DNA from: Vibrio bathopelagicus
GTDB taxonomy: Bacteria > Pseudomonadota > Gammaproteobacteria > Enterobacterales > Vibrionaceae
Assembly (NCBI RefSeq): GCF_014879975.1
Contig: NZ_CP062500.1
Coordinates: 992,001-1,056,000, forward strand
Length of the DNA: 64,000 nucleotides
Direction of reading: 5' to 3'
A program made the translations under genes and the position numbers. This document shows, in pieces, positions 18,435-27,943 of this stretch. Each line of letters begins with the position of its first letter. The stretch's first letter is position 1. A model generated the notes under the pieces. It was given only the letters and a program-made list of their open reading frames with translations. It ran no database searches and had not been told where the DNA came from.

Positions 18435-18842
18435 TTAACTCGGCTGCCCAAGCATCGCTTTTAATACTTCAGCAGGCACTGGCTGGAGTTGTTTGTCTTT
18501 ATCTAAACAGACCATTTCGATATCACCAATCACCGCGGGTTTGGTTGCATCTTTACGCCACACTTCCTGGCGCCATAGCGTTTTGTATTTGCCATCGAGT
18601 TCAAAAGAGGTTCGGATGTCGCAGATCTCAGCGAACTCAACCCCATCTTGAAAAGTCATGTTGGCTTTATATACCGCAAAACCTAATCCGTGTTCATTCC
18701 ACAATGTTGCCAATTTATCGCTACCCAATACATGTTCGCGTGCACGCTCAAAGTACTTTAGAAAGTTAGGGTGATAAACCACACCTGAGTGATCGGTATC
18801 TTCATAGTAAATTTGTACTGGGTGATGGTAGATCTGGCTCAT
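18435..18842 (-). CDS. Hot-dog acyl-CoA/acyl-ACP thioesterase (4HBT family, Orf6-like)
   Basis: A 135-residue single hot-dog domain. The 4HBT/YbgC signature EDTDHSGVVYHPN is present with the catalytic Asp at 17, followed by the usual FERARE helix. I chose the ATG at 18842, with GAG 9 bases upstream, over an in-frame TTG three codons earlier. Convergent with pfaE. A 4HBT thioesterase called Orf6 is known beside PUFA synthase genes in Photobacterium and Shewanella, where it is thought to free the finished acyl chain. That role is likely here but inferred from context; a general YbgC-type housekeeping esterase is the alternative. Confidence 0.85.
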   Translation of the reverse strand: MSQIYHHPVQIYYEDTDHSGVVYHPNFLKYFERAREHVLGSDKLATLWNEHGLGFAVYKANMTFQDGVEFAEICDIRTSFELDGKYKTLWRQEVWRKDATKPAVIGDIEMVCLDKDKQLQPVPAEVLKAMLGQPS

Positions 18843-18986
18843 TGATATCAACTCTTATTAAGTAGCGTTGTAGTAAATCTGACTAAGTTGTGCAGCACTC
18901 TACAGGATAGGTTGAAATTACTTCAAGGCATCATCGGTAAAGTCGCTTTTGGTCAGACCTCATTCATTAGTGATACGTTGGTCAAC

Positions 18987-19030
18987 TCCCACCCATTTAC
19001 AAATATTCTATGTGTCATTTCCCACCCATT
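18987..19030. promoter_or_regulatory. Direct repeat upstream of the dctP promoter, possible activator sites
   Basis: TCCCACCCATT occurs twice, at 18987-18997 and 19020-19030, with starts 33 bases apart (about three helical turns). The copies lie roughly 110-150 bases upstream of the expected sigma-54 start point, which is where an enhancer-binding protein such as DctD would bind. Assignment to DctD is inference. Confidence 0.35.
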
Positions 19031-19114
19031 AATATTTACATCAGTTAGTCGATTAGAGCTTATCGATCTTAAGAAGCCTTATGGTTAAAGGCTTGTTAAT
19101 GTTTTGTTTCAATG

Positions 19115-19130
19115 TGGCGCGCTAATTGCC
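19115..19130 (+). promoter_or_regulatory. Sigma-54 promoter of dctPQM
   Basis: TGGCGCGCTAATTGCC matches the sigma-54 consensus TGGCACG-N4-TTGC with one mismatch. The invariant GG and GC pairs are correctly 12 bases apart, predicting a start near 19141, about 48 bases before dctP. The DctD regulator encoded nearby carries the GAFTGA loop needed to open sigma-54 promoters, which supports the call. Confidence 0.85.
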
Positions 19131-19188
19131 TTAGTGAAAGCACGCAGTTCCCATTGATGGGCTGTTTTGTTTACTAAGGAGAATAATA

Positions 19189-20184
19189 ATGTTTAAGCCT
19201 CTTACCCTGCTGTCTGTATCTGCTCTGGCACTCACTAGCTTCAATGCTGCCGCTAACTGTGATCCAGGTGAAATTGTGATTAAGTTCAGTCACGTAACTA
19301 ATACTGATAAGCACCCGAAAGGCATTGCTGCTTCTTTACTAGAAGAGCGAGTAAACACGGAAATGAACGGAAAAGCTTGTATGCAAGTTTTCCCTAACTC
19401 AACGCTTTACGATGATAATAAGGTACTGGAAGCCCTGTTAAATGGTGATGTTCAAATGGCGGCGCCATCGCTGTCTAAATTTGAGAAGTTCACTAAGAAA
19501 TACCGCATTTTTGACCTTCCTTTCCTATTTGAAGATGTAGAAGCCGTTGACCGTTTCCAAAACTCAGAGTCTGGTGAAAAGCTGAAGAATGCGATGAAGC
19601 GTCGTGGTCTACAAGGCCTTGCGTTTTGGCACAATGGTATGAAACAGATGTCGGCAAACAAACCTCTTATCAATCCTGAAGATGCGGAAGGTTTAAAATT
19701 CCGTGTTCAAGCTTCAGACGTGCTGGTTGCTCAGTTTGAACAACTGGGCGCTAACCCACAGAAGATGTCTTTCAAAGAAGTATACGGTGGCCTGCAAACT
19801 AAGGTTATCGATGGCCAAGAGAATACATGGTCAAACATCTACGGTAAGAAGTTCTTTGAAGTACAAGACGGCGTAACAGAAACTAACCACGGTATCCTTG
19901 ATTACCTTGTAGTAACGTCGAACGACTTCTGGAAAGACCTACCTGAAGATGTACGTACGCAACTTGGCACTATCGTTCAAGAAGTCTCTGAGACGCGTAA
20001 TGCTGAATCTTCAAAAGTTAACCTAGCGAACAAAAACAACATCATCGAAGCTGGTGGTGAGGTTCGTACTTTGACGCCTGAACAGCGTGAAGCATGGGTA
20101 ACTGCACTTCAACCAGTATGGAAGAAGTTTGAAAAAGACATCGGTTCAGATCTTATCAATGCAGCGTTAGCTTCAAACCAATAA
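19189..20184 (+). CDS. dctP: DctP, periplasmic C4-dicarboxylate-binding protein of a TRAP transporter
   Basis: A 331-residue protein with a Sec signal peptide (cleavage near residues 20-23, after FNAAA) and the DctP fold. It shows the FKEVYGGLQTKVIDGQENTWSN region and the Arg in KFRVQ that in this family holds the substrate carboxylate. It captures succinate, fumarate or malate in the periplasm and passes it to DctQM. A strong AAGGAGA site precedes the ATG. First gene of dctPQM, behind a sigma-54 promoter. A hairpin after the stop may raise its level over the membrane subunits. Confidence 0.93.
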   Translation: MFKPLTLLSVSALALTSFNAAANCDPGEIVIKFSHVTNTDKHPKGIAASLLEERVNTEMNGKACMQVFPNSTLYDDNKVLEALLNGDVQMAAPSLSKFEKFTKKYRIFDLPFLFEDVEAVDRFQNSESGEKLKNAMKRRGLQGLAFWHNGMKQMSANKPLINPEDAEGLKFRVQASDVLVAQFEQLGANPQKMSFKEVYGGLQTKVIDGQENTWSNIYGKKFFEVQDGVTETNHGILDYLVVTSNDFWKDLPEDVRTQLGTIVQEVSETRNAESSKVNLANKNNIIEAGGEVRTLTPEQREAWVTALQPVWKKFEKDIGSDLINAALASNQ

Positions 20185-20193
20185 CACCGCTAA

Positions 20194-20220
20194 GGAGTAG
20201 CGACCATGGTTCGCTACTCC
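20194..20220 (+). other. Intercistronic hairpin dctP-dctQ
   Basis: A perfect 10-bp stem, GGAGTAGCGA/TCGCTACTCC, with a 7-base loop, begins 10 bases after the dctP stop. No T-tract follows, so it is more likely an RNA-stabilising or partial attenuating structure that favours the binding protein than a full terminator. Confidence 0.6.
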
Positions 20221-20250
20221 TCATTAAAACAATTATAAGCGGAGTCAATT

Positions 20251-21006
20251 ATGGATAATCCTCAAATGGAACAACCAAATTCTAACGAAGCAGCATTAGA
20301 GCCTTCTTTTTTTTCTAAAGTCGGAAAAGTTACTGATGTGATTGAAGAATCTTTGATTGCATTTTTCCTTGGCGCAATGACGCTACTTACCTTTGCCAAT
20401 GTGGTATTTCGGTACGCATTCAACGACAACATTTTGTGGGCATTGGAACTGACGGTATTCATGTTTGCATGGATGGTGTTGGTCGGTGCTTCTTATGGTG
20501 TAAAAAAACATTTTCATATCGGCGTCGATGTCATTATTAACCTCGCGCCAGAAAAGCTAAGAAAGATCTACGCGCTGATCGCCGTGACTTGTTGTTTAGC
20601 CTTTTCAATCTTACTTCTTATCGGTTCTTGGAATTATTGGTACCCGTTCGCGACTGAACGTGCATGGTATGAAACCGACGATATTCCAATGCCTGAAATG
20701 CTGCAATTTATGGCTGATTGGCTTAACGAAGGCGAACGATATGAAAAACTGCCTCGCTTTATTCCTTACATGGCACTGCCGATTGGTATGGCGCTACTGA
20801 CTTTCCGTTTTGCTCAAGTCGCGTTTCAAATCTTAACTGGAAAACTGGACCGCATGATTGCAGGACATGAAGCCGAAGAAGAGCTGGATGCACTTAAAGC
20901 TGACGTACTAGCGGGTTCTGACGAAGATGCGACAGCGGTATTGGACTCGAACACGTCAAATAAGACGAGCGAATCAAATACAAAATCTAACGGTAAGGAA
21001 GACTAA
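20251..21006 (+). CDS. dctQ: DctQ, small membrane subunit of the TRAP transporter
   Basis: A 251-residue protein with four predicted membrane helices (roughly residues 33-55, 65-85, 105-130 and 170-190), as in the DctQ family. An insert of about 40 polar residues separates helices 3 and 4, and the cytosolic tail is Asp/Glu/Ser/Asn-rich. It pairs with DctM to form the membrane complex of the C4-dicarboxylate TRAP system. Its stop is 2 bases before the dctM start, so the two are translationally coupled. Confidence 0.9.
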   Translation: MDNPQMEQPNSNEAALEPSFFSKVGKVTDVIEESLIAFFLGAMTLLTFANVVFRYAFNDNILWALELTVFMFAWMVLVGASYGVKKHFHIGVDVIINLAPEKLRKIYALIAVTCCLAFSILLLIGSWNYWYPFATERAWYETDDIPMPEMLQFMADWLNEGERYEKLPRFIPYMALPIGMALLTFRFAQVAFQILTGKLDRMIAGHEAEEELDALKADVLAGSDEDATAVLDSNTSNKTSESNTKSNGKED

Positions 21007-21008
21007 TC

Positions 21009-22370
21009 ATGGCAATGTTATTTCTATTTTTGATGGTAATTGCGTTCATGTTGGTTGGTGTACCAATCGCGATATCCTTGGGTTTATCTAGCATCCTATT
21101 TTTGCTGATGCACTCTGATGCTTCTCTGGCATCCGTTGCACAAACGTTGTTTAACGCATTTGCTGGCCATTACACATTATTAGCAATCCCATTCTTTATT
21201 TTGGCCTCTAGCTTCATGTCTACGGGTGGCGTTGCAAAGCGTATTATCCGTTTTGCTATTGCGATGGTGGGCTGGTTCCGCGGCGGTTTGGCGATGGCAT
21301 CGGTTGTGGCATGTATGATGTTCGCTGCGCTGTCAGGTTCTTCACCGGCTACGGTAGTGGCGATCGGTAGTATTGTTATTGCGGGCATGATCAAAAACGG
21401 CTACTCAAAAGAGTTCGCGGCAGGGGTTATCTGTAACGCGGGTACGCTGGGTATCTTGATTCCACCATCAATCGTTATGGTGGTTTACGCAGCGGCGACG
21501 GATGTATCTGTAGGTCGTATGTTCTTAGGTGGAGTTATTCCTGGCCTATTGGCGGGTGTGATGTTGATGATTGCTATCTACATTGCAGCGCGTATTAAGA
21601 AGATTCCGGCACAGCCGTTTGTGGGCTGGGGTGAGATGTTCGCAGCAGCGAAAGACGCAAGTTGGGGCTTGCTGCTGATTGTTATCATTCTAGGTGGTAT
21701 CTACGGCGGTATCTTTACTCCGACAGAAGCCGCGGCGGTCGCAGCGGTTTATGCGTTCTTCATTGCCAATTTTATCTACAAAGATATGGGGCCGTTTGCA
21801 GACAAAGAGAATAAGAAACCAGCCTTGGTAAAAATCGTTCAAACCTTCGTTCATAAAGACACCAAAGACACGCTTTATGATGCAGGTAAGCTGACTATCA
21901 TGTTGCTGTTTATCATTGCCAACGCTTTGATTCTTAAACACGTGCTAACAGAAGAACGTATTCCTCAAATGATCACAGAGTCTATGCTTTCTGCAGGTTT
22001 AGGGCCGATTACCTTCTTGATCGTGGTGAACGTTCTGCTATTGATTGGTGGACAGTTCATGGAGCCGTCAGGCTTGCTGATCATTGTTGCTCCGCTAGTA
22101 TTTCCTATTGCTATTGCACTCGGTATCGACCCAATTCACCTTGGTATCATGATGGTGGTGAACATGGAGATAGGGATGATAACGCCGCCTGTGGGGCTTA
22201 ACTTGTTTGTGACCGCAGGGGTTGCGAAGATGTCGATGATGAACGTGGTCAAAGCAGCACTGCCTTGGGTGGGCGTAATGTTCTTGTTCCTAATCATCGT
22301 GACTTACGTGCCATGGGTTTCAACTTGGTTACCAACCACCTTGATGGGGCCGGAGATCATCACCAAGTAG
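21009..22370 (+). CDS. dctM: DctM, large permease subunit of the TRAP transporter
   Basis: A 453-residue protein with about 12 membrane helices and DctM-family landmarks: AIPFFILASSFMSTGG, the GSSPATVVAIGS segment, and GIFTPTEAAAVAAVYA. It is the sodium-coupled transporter of C4-dicarboxylates supplied by DctP. It closes the operon and is followed by a long hairpin at 22426-22463. Confidence 0.93.
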   Translation: MAMLFLFLMVIAFMLVGVPIAISLGLSSILFLLMHSDASLASVAQTLFNAFAGHYTLLAIPFFILASSFMSTGGVAKRIIRFAIAMVGWFRGGLAMASVVACMMFAALSGSSPATVVAIGSIVIAGMIKNGYSKEFAAGVICNAGTLGILIPPSIVMVVYAAATDVSVGRMFLGGVIPGLLAGVMLMIAIYIAARIKKIPAQPFVGWGEMFAAAKDASWGLLLIVIILGGIYGGIFTPTEAAAVAAVYAFFIANFIYKDMGPFADKENKKPALVKIVQTFVHKDTKDTLYDAGKLTIMLLFIIANALILKHVLTEERIPQMITESMLSAGLGPITFLIVVNVLLLIGGQFMEPSGLLIIVAPLVFPIAIALGIDPIHLGIMMVVNMEIGMITPPVGLNLFVTAGVAKMSMMNVVKAALPWVGVMFLFLIIVTYVPWVSTWLPTTLMGPEIITK

Positions 22371-22425
22371 CCAATTGGTTAGATAAATAATTTATCTAGT
22401 CAGCGCTCCTATCTTAGTAATGAGC

Positions 22426-22463
22426 AGCGATAGATGAAGAGTTAAACTTCTTCATCTATCGCT
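22426..22463. terminator. Long hairpin after dctM, overlapping the 3' end of a convergent small ORF
   Basis: A perfect 15-bp inverted repeat (AGCGATAGATGAAGA and its complement) with an 8-base loop. It stands 55 bases after the dctM stop and includes the last codons and stop of the minus-strand ORF at 22442-22651. The following TTTA is only weakly T-rich. It probably ends transcription from both sides. Confidence 0.65.
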
Positions 22464-22651
22464 TTATGCTCTGTACGCCTCAATTTATGACGTAAGCGCC
22501 TGTCATAGCCTTTCCAGCGTGTCTTCTTCTTTCTTCTATCACGCCCTGATCGTCTTTCCACTTCATAATGGTCGTCGATCAAAACGGTCTCTACGATAAT
22601 CGGAATGGAGGTTTTTTCATTCATATGCAACTTATTTTTCAGGTTTGCCAT
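22442..22651 (-). CDS. Small arginine-rich protein of unknown function
   Basis: A 69-codon frame downstream of dctD on the same strand. The product is highly basic in its second half (RRSGRDRRKKK, then GYDRRLRHKLRR) and acidic at the very end (AIDEEV). I do not recognise a family. No good ribosome site precedes the first ATG; an internal ATG at 22624 (MNEKTSIP) would give 60 residues. The 3' end lies inside the terminator hairpin. Its charge pattern suggests RNA, DNA or membrane-surface binding, but that is only inference. Confidence 0.55.
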   Translation of the reverse strand: MANLKNKLHMNEKTSIPIIVETVLIDDHYEVERRSGRDRRKKKTRWKGYDRRLRHKLRRTEHKAIDEEV

Positions 22652-22735
22652 ATGAATTATGGAAGAGGAAACTTCACTCTTCCACTTTCAATCCGTATTC
22701 ACTTCAAGTTGCTACTGAGTTATTGAACATTGAGG

Positions 22736-24082
22736 TTATTTGAAGTTGTCTTTGTCGATTTGATAACGCTGCATTTTATCGTAAAGGGTTTTTCTTGCGA
22801 CGTTTAATTGAGACATGGTGAGCTTGATACTCCCTTCGTTCTCAATCAACGCCCGTTCAATCGTTGATTTTTCAAATTCTGCGACTTGATCTATGAGGCT
22901 AACGTTACTGTTTGCTCCGTTCTCTGGTTGAGGTTCATCAACCAGTTGCGACAATTTACCTAGTAGAATAAAGCGTTCAGCAATGTTACGTAATTCACGC
23001 ACATTTCCCGGCCAATCATGGGCTAGAAGCTCATGTAGCTGTTTTTGTGGAAGCGCAGGGGCTGTTTTCCCATAGCGAGCCGCAGCAACAAGCAAGAAGT
23101 GGTGGAACAGTGCAGGGATGTCTTCTTGGCGACTTCTTAGAGGCGGTAAATCCAAGGTGACGACATTGAGTCGGTAATAGAGATCTTGTCGAAAGGTCCC
23201 TTCTTCAGCCGCTTTCTTTAGGTCGACTTTGGTGGCGGCAATCACACGAATATCGAGAGGCACCAAGCTATTGGATCCAACTCTTTCAATGACGCGTTCT
23301 TGCAATACTCGCAATAGGCGAATTTGCGCCTGCATCGGCATGGATTCAATTTCATCTAAGAATAAGGTTCCGCCCTGAGCAAACTCGAATTTACCAACGC
23401 GTTTGCTTTCAGCGCCAGTAAACGCGCCTTTCTCATGACCATACAGTTCGCTTTCAATCAGGTTCTCAGGAACTGCACCGCAATTGACGGCGACAAAGTT
23501 GTGCTCTCGACGACTGCTCTGTTCATGCAGAGAGCGTGCGACCAACTCTTTGCCCGTGCCAGTTTCACCGAAGAGCAAAATATCAGCGTTGGTGTCAGCT
23601 ACATGAGTGATGACCGAACGAAGCTCGGTCATCGATTGAGTATCACCAATGATTCTCGGACCAAGCGCTTGGCTGGCTTTGAGAGAGCGTTTTAGTTCGA
23701 GGTTTTCGAGGGTCAGTTGACGTTTTTCAATTGCTCGCTTGGTGGTTTCAATTAGACGTTCGTTGGCGAACGGCTTCTCAATGAAATCATAGGCGCCGTC
23801 TTGGATCGCTTGCACCGCCATGGAGATGTCACCATGGCCTGTGATCATGATGACCGGGAGTTCTTTATCTTTGTGCACTAGGGTATTGAGTAGATCATGC
23901 CCTGATATGCCCGGCAAGCAAATGTCAGTGATGATGACATGAGGGAGGCCATCCGCTTGGATAGCGAGCAAAGCGGATTCTGCATCTGGAAAGAATTCAG
24001 CATCGATATCAGCAAGTTCAAAACTCTGCGCGATGGCCATTCTTAAATCGGATTCATCATCAATGAAATAGACGTGACACAT
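22736..24082 (-). CDS. dctD: DctD, sigma-54-dependent response regulator for C4-dicarboxylate uptake
   Basis: A 448-residue NtrC-family regulator. The receiver domain (1-120) has the acidic pair D8/D9, phospho-acceptor D53 and K103. The AAA+ domain has Walker A GETGTGKE (172-179), the sigma-54 contact loop GAFTGA (219-224) and Walker B GGTLFLDE. The C-terminal Fis-type helix-turn-helix reads [12 protein letters not shown]. Encoded 60 bases after dctB. It should activate the sigma-54 promoter found upstream of dctP. The ATG at 24082 is preceded by AAAGGAATA. Confidence 0.93.
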   Translation of the reverse strand: MCHVYFIDDESDLRMAIAQSFELADIDAEFFPDAESALLAIQADGLPHVIITDICLPGISGHDLLNTLVHKDKELPVIMITGHGDISMAVQAIQDGAYDFIEKPFANERLIETTKRAIEKRQLTLENLELKRSLKASQALGPRIIGDTQSMTELRSVITHVADTNADILLFGETGTGKELVARSLHEQSSRREHNFVAVNCGAVPENLIESELYGHEKGAFTGAESKRVGKFEFAQGGTLFLDEIESMPMQAQIRLLRVLQERVIERVGSNSLVPLDIRVIAATKVDLKKAAEEGTFRQDLYYRLNVVTLDLPPLRSRQEDIPALFHHFLLVAAARYGKTAPALPQKQLHELLAHDWPGNVRELRNIAERFILLGKLSQLVDEPQPENGANSNVSLIDQVAEFEKSTIERALIENEGSIKLTMSQLNVARKTLYDKMQRYQIDKDNFK

Positions 24083-24142
24083 AGTTATTCCTTTAATCTT
24101 TTATTCTTATTATTGGTGAGCGTGTAATGGTTAGCTTAGCGA

Positions 24143-25951
24143 CTAATCTGATTCTTTTGTTGGAACGATGGGTAACTCGATACTAAATCGAGCGCCGCCT
24201 TGTGGGCTGACTCCGGTTAACAGCTTTCCGTTAATTCCGCTGATTATTTGTTGAGAAATCGACAGCCCTAACCCAAGCCCATTCTTCTTCGTGGTATGGA
24301 AAGGTTCAAAAAAATCACCGTTCGACGGTGAAGAAAATCCCGGACCGTTGTCATCGATATGAATAAGCAGTGTACTCGTTGTGTCTGTGCTTGGTGGTCG
24401 TATCTCCAACAAGATAGACAATTGCTTATCGTCTTGTTGATCCATTGCTTGAATGGCATTGGTCAGCAAGTTAATGACGACTTGTTCCAGTTGAATGGCA
24501 TTGGCGACCACACGAACATTAAAGGCATCGGGTAGCTCATTGATTTTAACCCTCTCGCTCTTGAGTTGAGGCTTCATTAGTTCTTTTGAGGAATGAAGAA
24601 CCGGTAAAATTTGTAACGTGTGTAGCTCTTCTGCGGTCGATTTCTTGGCAAAGGAACGAAGTTGATGACTGATTTTTGCCATTCGATCGGTGAGCGCTGA
24701 GATCCGAGATAAGTTGTCATCAACACGGTCGGTCTTTTCTTTGGCGAGAAAAAGTCGGCCATTGTCTGCATAACTGCGAATCGCTGCCAATGGGTTATTC
24801 AGCTCATGACTGATGCTTGCGGACATCTGCCCCAGAACTGCCAATTTTGCGGCTTGTATGAGTTCATCTTGGGTTTGTCTGAGCACGCGCTCTGTTTCGA
24901 TACGTTGCTTGATCTCTATATGTAGTTCAGAGGTTCTTTCGAGCACTTGAAATTCAAGTTTCTGGTTCGCTTCAGATTGCAACCTGTCGATTTGAGTACG
25001 CCTTTGCTGACGATGCGTATTGAGTTGTATTGCTAGATAAATAATTGCGAACACTAAGCTCAAGACTACAAGGTAGGCGATCAAATCCCACCAAACTAAG
25101 TGGGTAGGGGAAAAGACTCTGACGGTCAACCTAGGGTCGGATAAGAAGCGTGAAGAGGTAAAGAACTGCTCCTTTACCAATTGATGAGGCGACTTAATGC
25201 TACTGGTGGCGCTTTCTAAATCGCCAGAAAAATGCAGACTCTCGATGTTGGTATCTAGGTATTGTTGGCTTTCTTTAATGCGAGATCGTTGCTCTTCGTC
25301 CAAAGGCTGAAGGCTTTTGAACAACCATTCCGGGTTACTCGACATGAAAACAATCTGGTCTTTATCATCAGCGACAAAAAAACTCTGTTTGCCTTTCCAA
25401 CTGGCTTCAATCAGAGAAAGATCCATCTTTACGACGATAACCCCAATAATTTCAGCGGCATAAGAGACAGGGTAAGAGTAATAGTAACCACGCTTTCCAG
25501 AGGTTGAACCTAATGCAAAGTATTGGTTTTCATGACCCAGAATGGCCTGTTGGAAATAGGGGCGAAAAGCAAAATTACGTCCAACAAAAGAGCGCTGTTG
25601 ACTCCAGTTACTGGCTGCAATTGTGGTGCCGATGCTGTCGAGTAAATATGTGTCTGATGCTTGAATCACTGTGTTTACATGGCGTAGGTAGCGATTCGTG
25701 AGTTCAATTTGCGCAGAATTACTGGGTGAATGCAGGGCATCAATCAACTCTTTGTCTTTTGATAATAGCTCTGGAATGTGCGCGAATTTGTCGAGTTGGC
25801 TCGAAATATGAACCGAAAAACGGTCGAGTTTGGATTGATGATCATTTAACAAACTTTGATGGCTGGTGTTCCATACCCAGTGGCCACCGACAATCATCAA
25901 CAAGCTATAAGTGATCAATAGTAAAACAGGCACTCTTAGAGCTTGAAACAT
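24143..25951 (-). CDS. dctB: DctB, C4-dicarboxylate sensor histidine kinase
   Basis: A 602-residue membrane kinase. One N-terminal helix (~9-28) and a second at ~290-312 flank a periplasmic double-Cache sensor with the family stretch GRNFAFRPYFQQA and a YYYSYPV strand. A coiled linker (~315-365) leads to the phospho-acceptor His382 in SHELNNPLAAIR. The ATP-binding domain has NAIQAMDQQ (N box), DDNGPGF (G1) and GLGLGLS (G2). It senses external dicarboxylates and phosphorylates DctD. First gene of a dctBD pair running away from tig. Confidence 0.92.
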   Translation of the reverse strand: MFQALRVPVLLLITYSLLMIVGGHWVWNTSHQSLLNDHQSKLDRFSVHISSQLDKFAHIPELLSKDKELIDALHSPSNSAQIELTNRYLRHVNTVIQASDTYLLDSIGTTIAASNWSQQRSFVGRNFAFRPYFQQAILGHENQYFALGSTSGKRGYYYSYPVSYAAEIIGVIVVKMDLSLIEASWKGKQSFFVADDKDQIVFMSSNPEWLFKSLQPLDEEQRSRIKESQQYLDTNIESLHFSGDLESATSSIKSPHQLVKEQFFTSSRFLSDPRLTVRVFSPTHLVWWDLIAYLVVLSLVFAIIYLAIQLNTHRQQRRTQIDRLQSEANQKLEFQVLERTSELHIEIKQRIETERVLRQTQDELIQAAKLAVLGQMSASISHELNNPLAAIRSYADNGRLFLAKEKTDRVDDNLSRISALTDRMAKISHQLRSFAKKSTAEELHTLQILPVLHSSKELMKPQLKSERVKINELPDAFNVRVVANAIQLEQVVINLLTNAIQAMDQQDDKQLSILLEIRPPSTDTTSTLLIHIDDNGPGFSSPSNGDFFEPFHTTKKNGLGLGLSISQQIISGINGKLLTGVSPQGGARFSIELPIVPTKESD

Positions 25952-26589
25952 GGTGGATCTCCGCTAAATCTGGGCAAAATCAACAAGCCTGCATTCTCTG
26001 GTTCATGACCGTAAATAATGGTTATTTTTACCGAAATTTAAGAGTTAGCAGCTCAGAATAGGTTAAGGCCTTGTAATGGAGATTGTTGAAAAAGTTATCG
26101 ACTCTGAGGGGTAAAACAAGAGCAAGATCTCTTTTTAAGGTTTTTAGCAAAAAAAGCCCTCCATTCCCTTGAAAAAGTCGCTATTGTCCCCATTTCTGAT
26201 GTGCTAAGTGATGATTTGATCGTTTTTGTATCATTTAGTTGGACGAATTTAGAGCATTCATCACCAACCAGAGGTGAACGGCTCGACAGAGATTAAACAG
26301 ATCGCTAGAATGTCGCGTCTAAAATTTCTGTCCTGAGGCTAATCGGAGATACCTTTCTTGTTTCTGAAAACAAGCTTTATTGCGTTTTAATCGACGCGTG
26401 AAGAACGAAGATATCGCTGATTAGTCTGGTGTTTGGTTGAATAATCAATTCAGACATCAATGCTCAATTTTAAATTAGGTGTTCGGATAGAGCACTACAC
26501 AAGGATGCAGCCAACAACGTCGGCTTTGAATAAAAGCTAAGTTACGGCTCATATGCTCAGATTACTGAGCCAGTTTTGAGGTTTATATA
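25952..26589. other. Intergenic region between dctB and tig, 638 bases
   Basis: No gene found in any frame. It must hold the dctBD promoter (minus) and the tig promoter (plus). Just before tig there is a small hairpin, GGCTCA (26546-26551) pairing with TGAGCC (26566-26571), near the ribosome site (GAGG at 26578-26581). It could tune trigger-factor translation. A long tig leader is possible. Confidence 0.6.
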
Positions 26590-27888
26590 ATGCAAGTTAC
26601 TGTTGAAACGCTAGAAGGCCTAGAGCGCCGTCTTAATATTACTGTTCCTGCTGCTAACATCGAAGATGCAGTTACAGCTGAACTACGCAACATCGCGAAA
26701 AACCGTCGTTTCGATGGTTTCCGTAAAGGCAAAGTGCCAATGAAGATGGTTGCTAAAATGTACGGCCAAGCAGTACGTCAAGACGTGATGGGCGAAGTAA
26801 TGCAACGTCACTTCATCGAAGCGATCGTTAAAGAGAAAATCAACCCAGCTGGCGCACCTACTTTCGCACCAGTTGAAAACAACGAAGGCGCTGACCTAGT
26901 ATTCCACGCAACTTTTGAAGTTTACCCAGAAGTTGAGCTGAAAGGTCTAGAAAACATCACTGTTGAGAAACCAGCAGTAGAAGTTAAAGAAGCTGACGTT
27001 GAAGAGATGATCGAAACTCTACGTAAGCAACAAGCAACTTGGACTGAAGTTGAAACTGCAGCTGACGCTGGTTCTCGTGCAACTATCGACTTCGTTGGTT
27101 CTATCGACGGTGAAGAGTTCGAAGGCGGCAAAGCTGAGAACTTCCCACTAGAGATGGGTGCTGGTCGCATGATCCCTGGTTTTGAAGACGGTATCGTTGG
27201 TAAAACAACAGGTATGGAATTTGAAATCGAAGTAAACTTCCCAGAAGATTACCACGCAGAAAACCTAAAAGGTAAAGCTGCTAAGTTCGCAATCAAGATC
27301 AACAAAGTTGAAGCTCGTGAACTTCCAGAACTAAACGAAGAATTCGTTTCTAAGTTTGGCGCTGCTGACGGTGTTGAAGGTCTTAAAGCTGAAGTTCGTA
27401 AGAACATGGAGCGTGAGCTTAAGCAAGCTGTTAAGAACCGCATCAAAGAGCAAGCAATCGACGGTCTAGTTAACGAAAACAACATCGACGTACCTTCTGC
27501 TCTTATCGATCAAGAGATCGGTGTTCTTCGTCAACAAGCTGCTCAACGTTTTGGTGGCAACACTGAAGCTGCTGACCAACTTCCACGTGAGCTGTTCGAA
27601 GAGCAAGCTAAACGTCGCGTAGTTGTAGGTCTTCTTCTTGGTGAAGTAATCAAGACTGAAGAACTAAAAGCTGATGACGAAAAAGTTAAAGCTATCATCC
27701 AAGAGATGGCTACAGCATACGAAGATCCAACTGAAGTTATTGCTTACTACGAGCAAAACGAGCAAATGATGAACAACATGCGCAATGTTGCTCTAGAAGA
27801 GCAAGCTATTGATGCAATCATCGCTAAAGCTCAAGTTTCTGATAAAGAAGTTAGCTTCAACGAGCTAATGAATCAGCAACCTGCTTAA
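26590..27888 (+). CDS. tig: Trigger factor, ribosome-bound chaperone and prolyl isomerase
   Basis: A 432-residue protein, the usual length. The ribosome-binding signature GFRKGKVP is at residues 43-50. An FKBP-type isomerase domain lies at ~160-245 ([26 protein letters not shown]), followed by the alpha-helical C-terminal chaperone domain. It shields nascent chains at the exit tunnel. Codon use is strongly biased to a few codons, as in highly expressed genes. It heads the conserved tig-clpP-clpX-lon order; a hairpin separates it from clpP. Confidence 0.98.
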   Translation: MQVTVETLEGLERRLNITVPAANIEDAVTAELRNIAKNRRFDGFRKGKVPMKMVAKMYGQAVRQDVMGEVMQRHFIEAIVKEKINPAGAPTFAPVENNEGADLVFHATFEVYPEVELKGLENITVEKPAVEVKEADVEEMIETLRKQQATWTEVETAADAGSRATIDFVGSIDGEEFEGGKAENFPLEMGAGRMIPGFEDGIVGKTTGMEFEIEVNFPEDYHAENLKGKAAKFAIKINKVEARELPELNEEFVSKFGAADGVEGLKAEVRKNMERELKQAVKNRIKEQAIDGLVNENNIDVPSALIDQEIGVLRQQAAQRFGGNTEAADQLPRELFEEQAKRRVVVGLLLGEVIKTEELKADDEKVKAIIQEMATAYEDPTEVIAYYEQNEQMMNNMRNVALEEQAIDAIIAKAQVSDKEVSFNELMNQQPA

Positions 27889-27943
27889 TATAGTAATATC
27901 TGACGTAGAAGGTTGACGTACGGTCAACAATTCTGCTAACAAT

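Noticed and set aside
18395..18769. 124-codon plus-strand frame opposite the thioesterase
   Set aside because: It lies antisense to a gene with clear 4HBT motifs and shows no family features of its own.
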